Shown piece by piece: positions 54,409 through 62,158 of a DNA stretch of 64,000 nt. The notes below the pieces were generated by a model. That model had not been told where the DNA came from and did not search any database. It was given only the letters and a program-made list of their open reading frames with translations. This DNA comes from Nonlabens dokdonensis DSW-6. GTDB lineage: Bacteria; Bacteroidota; Bacteroidia; Flavobacteriales; Flavobacteriaceae. The stretch spans positions 3,349,501 to 3,413,500 of the forward strand of contig NC_020156.1 in assembly GCF_000332115.1 (NCBI RefSeq). Direction: 5' to 3'. The first letter of the stretch is position 1. Each line of letters opens with the position of its first letter. The translations under genes and the position numbers were made by a program.

Positions 54409-56409
54409 TCAATAATCAAGCAGTTTTTTTAATTTTTCTTCAAGATACTTCGTAGGTAGATAGTTGTTTTCCAGTCCTTTTTCAAAAGGAATAGGTGTGT
54501 CAATACTTCCTAATCTCATTACTGGCGCATCTAAAAATTCAAAACACTCTTCACTTATAAAAGCCGCAACATCACTGATAACACTACCGGTTAAGTTATC
54601 TTCTGTAACTAATAAGACTTTTCCCGTTTTCTTAACTGAAGCGGTAATCATTTCTTTATCTAAAGGAACTAAAGTTCTTAAATCAATAAGATCGATATCA
54701 AGCTGCTCTTTGTCGATGAATTGCTTTACCCAATGAACTCCTGCTCCAAAAGTGATGACAGTGGCATCATTTCCTTCACTTATGGTAAACGCTTTACCTA
54801 GCTCTATATTGTAATAACCATCGGGAACATGATCATAAACAGATCGGTACAATGCTTTATGCTCAAAAAACAAAACAGGATTAGGATCTTCAATAGATGC
54901 AATCAGTAATCCTTTAGCATCTGCTGGAGAAGATGGATACACTATTTTTAAACCAGGAACAGTATAAAACCAAGACTCGTTAGTCTGCGAGTGAAATGGT
55001 CCTGCTCCTACTCCAGCTCCACAAGGCATTCTTATGACTACGTCTGCTTTTTGATTCCAGCGGTAATATGACTTTGCTAGGTAATTCACAATCGGATTAA
55101 AACCACTGCTTACAAAGTCGGCAAACTGCATTTCTACAACTGCTTTCATTCCTGCAATGCTCAATCCCATACCTGCTTCTACGATTGCGCTTTCACAAAT
55201 AGGCGTATTTCTTACTCTTTGGTTTCCATATTTCTCTACAAAACCGTCTGTGATTTTAAAAACACCACCATATTCTGCTACGTCTTGGCCCATGATTACA
55301 AGATCATCGTATTTATCCATGGCTTCTTCTAGTCCATCCTTTATGGCATCTATCAAACGTATATTTTGAGTAGAATTCTCTGGCTGGACTTGTTGATGAG
55401 TGTGTGGAGCAAAAACATCGGCTAGTTCTTGTTGAGGAGTTGTTTGAGGTAACGCTTTCGCGAAAGCGAGATCCAAACCATCATTAATCTCCTGTTTAAA
55501 TTCTTCACTCCATTGAGCAACCTGATCGCTGGTAATGATGTTTTCATCCAACAAATACTGCTCAAAGCGCGTCAATGGATCACGCTCTTCCCAATACTCC
55601 ATCAACTCATCTGGAACATACTTTGTGCCACTAGCCTCTTCATGACCGCGTCTTCTAAAGGTCTTGAATTCAATCAACACTGGATGCGGATTTTCTCTTA
55701 TATCATTTAAAATAGCCGAAATTTTTGTGTAAACTTCTACGATATTATTGCCATCGATAATGTGCGATTCCATCCCATAACCTAACGCACGATCTGCAAG
55801 GTTTTCACAGTTATACTGCTCTGAGGTAGGAGTGCTCAAACCGTAGCCGTTATTTTCTATACAGAACAACACTGGCAAACTCCACACACTTGCAACGTTT
55901 AATGCCTCGTGAAAATCGCCTTCACTCGTTCCTCCTTCTCCAGTAAAAACTGCAGTTGCACGACCAGTGTTTTTCAATTTTTGGGCAAGAGCAATACCAT
56001 CTGCCACGCCTAATTGTGGACCGAGATGCGAAATCATCCCAACGATCTTATACTCCTGTGTACCAAAATGAAAACTACGATCGCGACCTTTAGTAAAACC
56101 ATCTGCTTTTCCTTGCCATTGAGCAAACAACTTCCATAGCGGAATTTCTCGAGTGGTAAAAACACCTAAGTTTCTATGCATAGGTAGTATGTACTCTTCC
56201 TTTTGCATCGCAGCGGTCACTCCTATCGCGATCGCTTCCTGGCCTATACCAGAAAACCATTTGGAAATGCGGCCTTGACGTAGTAAAATGAGCATTTTTT
56301 CTTCAATACATCTAGGTAAGAGCATTTTCTTATATAAATCTACAAGTACTTCATTTTCTAAAGAATTGCGATATAACTTTTTAAAATCTGTAGGGTTAGA
56401 ATCTATCAT
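54409..56409 (-). CDS. fused alpha-beta E1 component of a 2-oxoacid dehydrogenase
   Basis: 666 residues. The alpha part (about 1-330) has the thiamine-diphosphate loop AVFTGEGGTSEGDFHEALNVASVWSLPVLFCIENNGYGLSTPT. The beta part (340-666) has ALEEAMDKYDDLVIMGQDVAEYGGVFKITDG, the GAGPFHSQTNESWF and ITFGAGVHWVKQFID. In Bacteroidota such fusions serve branched-chain or pyruvate dehydrogenase reactions, supplying acyl-CoA starters for iso-fatty acids. No E2/E3 genes are visible. A palindrome inside encodes LAFAKALPQ. Confidence 0.9.
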   Translation of the reverse strand: MIDSNPTDFKKLYRNSLENEVLVDLYKKMLLPRCIEEKMLILLRQGRISKWFSGIGQEAIAIGVTAAMQKEEYILPMHRNLGVFTTREIPLWKLFAQWQGKADGFTKGRDRSFHFGTQEYKIVGMISHLGPQLGVADGIALAQKLKNTGRATAVFTGEGGTSEGDFHEALNVASVWSLPVLFCIENNGYGLSTPTSEQYNCENLADRALGYGMESHIIDGNNIVEVYTKISAILNDIRENPHPVLIEFKTFRRRGHEEASGTKYVPDELMEYWEERDPLTRFEQYLLDENIITSDQVAQWSEEFKQEINDGLDLAFAKALPQTTPQQELADVFAPHTHQQVQPENSTQNIRLIDAIKDGLEEAMDKYDDLVIMGQDVAEYGGVFKITDGFVEKYGNQRVRNTPICESAIVEAGMGLSIAGMKAVVEMQFADFVSSGFNPIVNYLAKSYYRWNQKADVVIRMPCGAGVGAGPFHSQTNESWFYTVPGLKIVYPSSPADAKGLLIASIEDPNPVLFFEHKALYRSVYDHVPDGYYNIELGKAFTISEGNDATVITFGAGVHWVKQFIDKEQLDIDLIDLRTLVPLDKEMITASVKKTGKVLLVTEDNLTGSVISDVAAFISEECFEFLDAPVMRLGSIDTPIPFEKGLENNYLPTKYLEEKLKKLLDY
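55453..55468. repeat. 16-bp palindromic repeat inside the E1 gene
   Basis: CGCTTTCGCGAAAGCG, read as A-F-A-K-A in LDLAFAKALPQTT, in the linker between the alpha and beta parts of E1. Confidence 0.95.
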
Positions 56410-56465
56410 ATGTATGGACTGTTAACCAAATGTACTATAATCTATGTTCTTAATAATAACATGCT

Positions 56466-56496
56466 TTTAGATACTCGCTTTCATTTACTAACTTTG
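56466..56496 (+). promoter_or_regulatory. Bacteroidota promoter of the PAP2 gene
   Basis: TTTAG at 56466-56470, 18 bases, then TAACTTTG (56489-56496). The ATG at 56514 follows after a short leader. Confidence 0.6.
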
Positions 56497-56513
56497 TATT
56501 AACAAATTTTGAA

Positions 56514-57266
56514 ATGAAAAAAATCCTCATTGTCTTTTTAGTTTTTGTAACGACTTATTCACATGGTCAAAAAAAACAAGCCGATTCTCTCCCATTTCAA
56601 AAAGATGTAAAGTTTAAGTATGAATCCTTAATTCTTCCTGCTGGTTTGATTTCTTACGGGATCTTTGGGATTAAAAACGATCCCATAAGGCAGTGGGATC
56701 GCGACATAAGAACCAGTTTAGAACCAGATGGTGTAAAAATAGGTATAGACGACTACTCTGTAGTAGCTCCTATACTTACGGTCTATGGTCTGGATTTAGC
56801 AGGAATAAAAGGTAGAAATAACCTGCTGGATAAAAGCATCATTTTAGGAACTTCAAGCCTATTTATGTATTCTACTGTCCGATTAATTAAAAATAATACC
56901 TCGGTAAGAAGACCTAGTGGCAGGTCTGTAAGTAGTTTTCCTTCTGGACATACCGCACTTTCCTTTCTTGCGGCAGAGTTTTTACATCAAGAATACGGTC
57001 ATTTATCGCCCTGGTATAGTATCGCAGGTTATACGGTTGCGACAGCTACTGGATTTTTACGTATTTATAATGACAAGCATTGGTTTAGTGACGTGCTTGC
57101 CGGCGCTGGAATAGGTATTTTATCAACAAAAATAGGTTACTGGCTTTATCCTTTCATAAAGAATGTTATCTTTAAGAATAATATCAAAGAATCTCATGTA
57201 AATTTGCAAATAGCGCCGTTGTATAATGGCAATGAGCTGCTTCTTGCTACCTCCATACGATTCTAA
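56514..57266 (+). CDS. PAP2-family membrane phosphatase
   Basis: 250 residues with signal peptide (IVFLVFVTTYSHGQ). All three PAP2 motifs are present: K-x6-R-P (KNNTSVRRP), PSGH (SSFPSGHTALS), and R-x5-H-x3-D (LRIYNDKHWFSDV). Members dephosphorylate lipid phosphates such as undecaprenyl pyrophosphate or phosphatidate. It probably faces the periplasm. Terminal segments continue as a membrane-barrel-like tail (YNGNELLLATSIRF). Confidence 0.9.
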   Translation: MKKILIVFLVFVTTYSHGQKKQADSLPFQKDVKFKYESLILPAGLISYGIFGIKNDPIRQWDRDIRTSLEPDGVKIGIDDYSVVAPILTVYGLDLAGIKGRNNLLDKSIILGTSSLFMYSTVRLIKNNTSVRRPSGRSVSSFPSGHTALSFLAAEFLHQEYGHLSPWYSIAGYTVATATGFLRIYNDKHWFSDVLAGAGIGILSTKIGYWLYPFIKNVIFKNNIKESHVNLQIAPLYNGNELLLATSIRF

Positions 57267-57290
57267 ATAAAAAATTATATCTGTAGTACC

Positions 57291-58241
57291 ATGACTAATA
57301 TCCCAAGTGTAGATCTCGCAGACTTTCTAAGCGATGATCCTAAAAGAAAAGAAAAGTTTATTAACGAAATAGGTTCGGCTTATGAAGATATAGGTTTTGT
57401 AGCTTTAAAAAACCATTTCCTATCAGACGAGTTAGTAGAACAACTTTACTCTGAAGTAGAGAAATTCTTCCAGCTTCCTAAAGAAACTAAGTTAGGTTAT
57501 GAACGAGAAGATTTAGGCGGCCAGCGCGGTTATGTTTCCTTTGGTAAGGAACATGCCAAAGGTAAAAAAGAAGGAGATTTAAAGGAATTCTGGCACTTTG
57601 GTCAGGAAGTAGCGCCAGATGTTACTATAGAAGACGATTATCCAGACAACGTGATTGTTAAAGAATTACCAGAATTTAACGCTACAGGAATGAAAGCCTA
57701 TAGAATGTTAGAAAAAACTGGTATCTATGTGTTACGTGCACTGGCACTTCACATCGGTATTAACGAGCATTACTTTGACCACTGGGCAAGTAATGGAAAC
57801 TCTATTTTAAGACCTATTCATTATCCACCTATTACGTCAGAGCCAGATAACGCTGTTCGTGCTGGCGCACACGGCGATATCAACTTAATTACGCTTCTTA
57901 TGGGAGCCAGCGCTCCAGGATTACAAGTACAAAACCGTGCTGGCGAGTGGATCGATGCCATTGCACAAGAAGACGAGCTGGTAATTAACGTAGGAGACAT
58001 GTTACAGCGACATACTAATAATAAATTGCGCTCTACCATTCACAGAGTAGTGAATCCACCAAGAGAATTGTGGCACACCAGCCGATATTCCATTCCGTTT
58101 TTCTTACATCCACGTAGCGATATGAAACTGGACTGTCTAGAAGAATGTATAGACGAGAACAATCCTAAACAATACGAAGACATTACCGCTGGAGAATTCT
58201 TGCACCAGCGACTTGTTGAGATAGGATTGATTAAGAAATAA
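57291..58241 (+). CDS. isopenicillin N synthase-family Fe(II) dioxygenase
   Basis: 316 residues. N-terminal domain SVDLADFLSDDPKRKEKFINEIGSAYEDIGFVALKNH is the DIOX_N pattern. The iron ligands are in AGAHGDINLITLL (H and D) and KLRSTIHRVV (H), and the co-substrate motif R-x-S is in SRYSIPFFLHP. Such enzymes hydroxylate or close rings on small substrates using 2-oxoglutarate. In Bacteroidota the substrate is unknown. It has a 24-base gap to the PAP2 gene and may share its transcript. Confidence 0.88.
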   Translation: MTNIPSVDLADFLSDDPKRKEKFINEIGSAYEDIGFVALKNHFLSDELVEQLYSEVEKFFQLPKETKLGYEREDLGGQRGYVSFGKEHAKGKKEGDLKEFWHFGQEVAPDVTIEDDYPDNVIVKELPEFNATGMKAYRMLEKTGIYVLRALALHIGINEHYFDHWASNGNSILRPIHYPPITSEPDNAVRAGAHGDINLITLLMGASAPGLQVQNRAGEWIDAIAQEDELVINVGDMLQRHTNNKLRSTIHRVVNPPRELWHTSRYSIPFFLHPRSDMKLDCLEECIDENNPKQYEDITAGEFLHQRLVEIGLIKK

Positions 58242-58271
58242 ACTCTAGAGACCGAAGGGTAGATTTAAGAA

Positions 58272-58329
58272 ACAAGAAACTAGAATCAAGAGTTAAGATT
58301 CAGGAGACAAGAAACTAGATTCAAGAGTT
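58272..58329. repeat. short direct repeat with 35-bp period
   Basis: Units at 58272-58294 and 58307-58329, differing at one base, starting ACAAGAAACTAGA. Purine-rich; downstream of the dioxygenase stop. Confidence 0.75.
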
Positions 58330-58364
58330 TAGTTAGATAGTTAGTTCTTCTTAAAACTTATATT

Positions 58365-58397
58365 ACCTGCTAGAAATTCATTTTAGCAGGTTTTTTT
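58365..58397 (+). terminator. rho-independent terminator after the dioxygenase gene
   Basis: ACCTGCTA (58365-58372) and TAGCAGGT (58384-58391) form an 8-bp stem before seven T's. Confidence 0.87.
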
Positions 58398-58411
58398 ATG
58401 GGTGATAGTTT

Positions 58412-58427
58412 CGCTTTCGCGAAAGCG
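58412..58427. repeat. 16-bp palindromic repeat, perfect copy
   Basis: CGCTTTCGCGAAAGCG just beyond the terminator at 58365, flanked by TTT and AGATAA. Confidence 0.95.
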
Positions 58428-58608
58428 AGATAATAAAAAGTAATGCACAATTAATGGTTCGAACAAATAAGTCCTATTACTATTCTCATTATTACATTAT
58501 TAAATTCAAAAGGTTGGTTCATCCTTTTCTTGATACATGTTTAAATTTAAAGTAGGAAAAGGTATCATTATACTACTGCAATACTCTTTAATCCTTATTT
58601 AAATTGTT

Positions 58609-58616
58609 TAGATTTG
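58609..58616 (+). promoter_or_regulatory. candidate -7 box (TAGATTTG)
   Basis: TAGATTTG with TTTA 18 bases upstream (58587-58590). It is 99 bases upstream of the start at 58716, a long leader, so the assignment is tentative. Confidence 0.45.
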
Positions 58617-58715
58617 TCAAAATCAATGTTTTAATTCAATGGGATTAGTATTTCTAGATTAGAAACGGAAAATAATTTCAAACTAAATAATAAGGACATT
58701 ATTAAATATTTTAAG

Positions 58716-59906
58716 ATGAATAAAAAATACCTATTAGCTTTCGCTTGTATAGCAATCTCATTATCCAGCGTTGCACAACGAACAATGTCTGAGAGCATTA
58801 GCTACTTTAATGTTAAAACTCCTAATAATCCTTTAGAAGAATCCATTAAAAGTTACAAAGTAATTGTTGAAACCCCTTATACACTTACCGTAGAAGAGCT
58901 TAACAAACAGTCTTTAGCAGAGTTTGAAGTTGAAAAAGCAAATTTTGCACAAGTACTTAAGGATAGCAAAGCAGAATTTGAAGAGCGCTTAGCTGGACAT
59001 GATGAAGATGTTGCAAAAGCAGAAGCACGCTATGATAAAGAAATGAAAAACTTTAAGGCTTTAACGCTTTTTGAACGATTATCCTTAACCGAACAAGGTA
59101 AAAAGCCGCAACTTAAAGTGCCGTCAAAACCTACGTATGTTGAACCGAGAGAACCTGTATATATGCAACCTAACTTAGATGACCATCTTATTTTTGATAA
59201 TCAAGTTCTTGCAGATAATGTGGAGTTGATGGGATATGAAAAAGGAAGTGACTTATTAATTGTAATTAATATATCTAAAATGGTTTTTCAGGATAATGGT
59301 GGACAAACGTTCTATGCACAACCTACAAACTTGAAAGTTATGAAAGGAGCTACCGTGATTGATGAGAAAAACTTTGATGAAGAGTTTCAGTTTTTAACTT
59401 CTTCAAATAGTAATACAATTAATTTAGAACGTTACGAAAAAAATAACGTCAACAAAATCATGAATCATATAAGCAATTATATTAATGAAGAATTCGGTTT
59501 TATTCCAGTACAGTCCTCGATTACTATTGAGTTTCCAAAAAACAAAAAACGCAAATATGATATTTTAGAAAATGCTAAAATAAAAGCAATATCTGCTTAT
59601 AGAAAATTGAAGAAAGATGTGTCTGGAGAAACACGACAGCGCGCTATTGATGAACTTATCGCAGTAAGAGAGATTTGGAAATCTGAATTAGCAAAAATAG
59701 ATTATGCAAATAAAAAAGCTTTGATGAATAAAGAAGTTGCTGTCATGATTTTTTATAATTTGTTGCAAGTCGATATTAGTTTAAAGGATAAAGTTCAAGC
59801 TGAAGAAACATTAGCTTTGCTCCAAGAGCGTCGTATTGATTTAGATTTAAATAATGGCGAGAAAAGTGCATTCACAAGACTTGAAGAACAAGTTTATAAA
59901 TTATAG
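58716..59906 (+). CDS. secreted coiled-coil protein of unknown function
   Basis: 396 residues with a signal peptide (KYLLAFACIAISLSSVAQ). Residues 55-130 form a charged coiled coil (VEELNKQSLAEFEVEKANFAQVLKDSKAEFEERLAGHDEDVAKAEARYDKEMKNFKAL), followed by a proline-rich linker (KPQLKVPSKPTYVEPREPVYMQPNLD). The C-terminal half (NYINEEFGFIPVQSSITIEFPKNKKRKYD and helices to the end) is helical. No family recognised. It is the first gene of a two-gene operon. Confidence 0.68.
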   Translation: MNKKYLLAFACIAISLSSVAQRTMSESISYFNVKTPNNPLEESIKSYKVIVETPYTLTVEELNKQSLAEFEVEKANFAQVLKDSKAEFEERLAGHDEDVAKAEARYDKEMKNFKALTLFERLSLTEQGKKPQLKVPSKPTYVEPREPVYMQPNLDDHLIFDNQVLADNVELMGYEKGSDLLIVINISKMVFQDNGGQTFYAQPTNLKVMKGATVIDEKNFDEEFQFLTSSNSNTINLERYEKNNVNKIMNHISNYINEEFGFIPVQSSITIEFPKNKKRKYDILENAKIKAISAYRKLKKDVSGETRQRAIDELIAVREIWKSELAKIDYANKKALMNKEVAVMIFYNLLQVDISLKDKVQAEETLALLQERRIDLDLNNGEKSAFTRLEEQVYKL

Positions 59907-59911
59907 TATCC

Positions 59912-61360
59912 ATGAAAAGTATAGTATTTACCTTAATTAGTTGCCTAACTCTAAGTATTGGTTTTGCGCAGGTTTTCAATACGCAATCTAGTTCCTATTT
60001 TGAAAAAGAAAGTGAAAAGGATACGTACAGTATTCATTTTCCATCTGCATACGGTTTTACAGTGCTACATCACTTAGATAATGTGATGATGGATAATAAT
60101 AAGTCCATGGTGTTAACTAAATACGACCAAAGCATGAAAGATGGGGAAAAGATTTCCTTCAATTTACCAAAATTGGGTTTACGTGCTTCAGATTTGGAAG
60201 AGGTTATTGAGGTCGGAGACCAGTTAATTTTCTTATCTACCGTAATGCATAAAAAGCAAGCAAAGCATAATGTAAATGCTCAGGTTTATAGTAACAAAAG
60301 CTCCAGCGTTAGTGAAAATAAAATTCTTGCTTCATTTCCCATTAAAAAATACTCGAAATCTGGGTTTTATAGTATCGCTATTTCATCAGACAAAACAAAA
60401 TTTGCTATTGTAGCTAATATGCCTTTTGTTAAGAAAACAAAAGAAAAAGTTATGATTTGGGTGTATGATATGCAACTAAATTTGTTGTGGGAACAAAGTG
60501 AAACATTGCCTTTTGATAGTTCTCGATCATATGATGAGGACGTCTTTTTACAAAACTCTGGTGTTGTGTTGATAAATAAAACTATTGATGCTAGTAAAAA
60601 GAGGCGAGCTAATAAATTGTTAGCCTTTAATGGTGAAAATCTAGAGACTATCGATTTCTCTAAAGATGGCTTTTTACCTATGGAGTTACAACTTATCAAT
60701 GTAAATGGTACACCTATGTTAACAGGGTTCTTCTGGAATGGTAAGTCATCAGTTATTAGAATTAATAGTAAAGAAGGTAGTGATAATGATGGCGCTTTTT
60801 TATATGATGTAAACACAAATACACTTATAGGAATTCATGAATGGAGTGACACACTGGATAAATCAGATTTAAAAAGTCTAAAAGTTGTCGATGTAGAAGT
60901 AAAAGGAGATGACATTTACTTGATTGGAGAAAAATATTTATACGATCATGAATTCAGAAAAACAGGAAACAAAATGTCTACTGAATTAGATTATCTATAT
61001 ACCTATGGCTCAAGTATCCTAGTAAATTTTGACAGCAAAGGTTCTTTGAAAGGTTTTACTCCTTTATTTAAATCTAAGCAATATAAAAATGGTGCAAAAG
61101 AACAAGGCTCAATGACTGCTTTAATTTTAGAAAACGGATTACGTGTATTTTCAAATAATGATAATTACATCACCATGAGCTCTTTTTATGGAGGTAACGA
61201 TGTAACTTTTAATAGGCCATCTATAATTCCTTTTGATCATGGAACGTCTACCACGCCTTTAATACTTCCTCGGTCTGTTAAAGCAGTAGATGATTATGCG
61301 ATGGTTTATTACATTACAAATTATGGAGATCGCTATTGGTTCAATAAGATGACATGGTAA
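59912..61360 (+). CDS. secreted protein of unknown function, beta-propeller-like
   Basis: 482 residues with signal peptide (IVFTLISCLTLSIGFAQ). Regular beta segments with polar turns (FAIVANMPFVKKTKEKVMIWVYDMQLNLLWEQSETLPFD and VVDVEVKGDDIYLIGEKYLYDHEFRKTG) suggest a beta-propeller, but no repeat motif is diagnostic. It starts 5 bases after the preceding gene, so the two secreted proteins are produced together and may interact. Confidence 0.65.
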   Translation: MKSIVFTLISCLTLSIGFAQVFNTQSSSYFEKESEKDTYSIHFPSAYGFTVLHHLDNVMMDNNKSMVLTKYDQSMKDGEKISFNLPKLGLRASDLEEVIEVGDQLIFLSTVMHKKQAKHNVNAQVYSNKSSSVSENKILASFPIKKYSKSGFYSIAISSDKTKFAIVANMPFVKKTKEKVMIWVYDMQLNLLWEQSETLPFDSSRSYDEDVFLQNSGVVLINKTIDASKKRRANKLLAFNGENLETIDFSKDGFLPMELQLINVNGTPMLTGFFWNGKSSVIRINSKEGSDNDGAFLYDVNTNTLIGIHEWSDTLDKSDLKSLKVVDVEVKGDDIYLIGEKYLYDHEFRKTGNKMSTELDYLYTYGSSILVNFDSKGSLKGFTPLFKSKQYKNGAKEQGSMTALILENGLRVFSNNDNYITMSSFYGGNDVTFNRPSIIPFDHGTSTTPLILPRSVKAVDDYAMVYYITNYGDRYWFNKMTW

Positions 61361-61723
61361 TTTTTAGCACTTAATTGCTGAATCAAAAAAGATTTAATTG
61401 TTAGATTTTTAAGAATTGACTTACTCAAATATGAATCGATCAGGTTTCTACTCAAATGGTTTTGAAATAGTGATTACTCTCATTAACAATAAATATAGCA
61501 GTACAAATTCTAAATGGATAACACCGTTTTTTTAAGAACTATTATTTTATTAAGTTGTAGTCACTCCATTTTAAATTGAAGAGTACTTCTTTTTAAGATC
61601 AGTAAGTCACCATTTATGTTTTCTTATAAAAAGAATGCAACTTAATGCCACCGATGATACCCTAGAGGATTAGGATCACACATACATCTCCATGACCTAG
61701 GTCTCTTATTCCCCAAAGACTTA

Positions 61724-61757
61724 AACCGTCCTATCTTTAAAAATAGGGTGGTTTTTT
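61724..61757 (+). terminator. rho-independent terminator, 360 bases after the last gene
   Basis: AACCGTCCTAT and ATAGGGTGGTT with a short loop, then T's. It closely matches the GMC-operon terminator (16055-16092, minus strand), and both are followed by the 16-bp palindrome. Confidence 0.85.
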
Positions 61758-61770
61758 GTTTTTATTTGTT

Positions 61771-61786
61771 CGCTTTCGCGAAAGCG
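61771..61786. repeat. 16-bp palindromic repeat, perfect copy
   Basis: CGCTTTCGCGAAAGCG following the terminator at 61724; right flank AGATC. Confidence 0.95.
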
Positions 61787-62107
61787 AGATCACATCTCTC
61801 AAACAGCATAATTCTATGATTGCTGCAGAACCGAACTTTTAGAATAACTATGTAAGGCGGTTTCATTCCGTTTCTATACTTTGTAAAATTTTCAAACTTT
61901 TAATCTTAAATGAAATATGAGTTCTTTGATAGAATTAGTAAGAAACATTTAAAATAGTATACGGTCAATTGTGCAGAACATTGAGATTAATAATTAAGAA
62001 AAAAGATGAATACAACGTCTTGTTTCTTATCACATTTAAAAAATATTAACCTAGATGATGACAACTAAAACATGCGTTTATCTCGATAAGTTATAAGGGA
62101 TAAAGAG

Positions 62108-62115
62108 TATATTTG
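62108..62115 (+). promoter_or_regulatory. candidate -7 box (TATATTTG) for the DUF6602-like gene
   Basis: TATATTTG fits TAnnTTTG, 43 bases before the ATG at 62159. No matching -33 TTTG is seen. Confidence 0.45.
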
Positions 62116-62158
62116 GGTAGATATAATAAGTTGTGTGCAATATGAAGAAACTTAATAG

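Larger units (their letters stand above)
58242..58715. other. intergenic region with tandem repeat and terminator
   Basis: 473 bases without a gene. It holds a 23-bp direct repeat (58272-58294 and 58307-58329), a terminator (58365-58397), a palindrome (58412-58427) and a candidate promoter (58609-58616) for the next gene. Confidence 0.7.
61361..62158. other. long intergenic region with terminator and palindrome
   Basis: 798 bases. I find no ORF with coding character. It contains a strong terminator (61724-61757), a palindrome (61771-61786) and a candidate promoter (62108-62115). The distance of the terminator from the last stop (360 bases) leaves room for a small RNA, but I see no recognised RNA family. 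Confidence 0.6.

Noticed and set aside
60367..60816. 149-residue minus-strand ORF opposite the secreted propeller-like gene
   Set aside because: The plus-strand frame has a signal peptide and is in an operon; the minus-strand ORF is Ser/Leu-rich shadow sequence.
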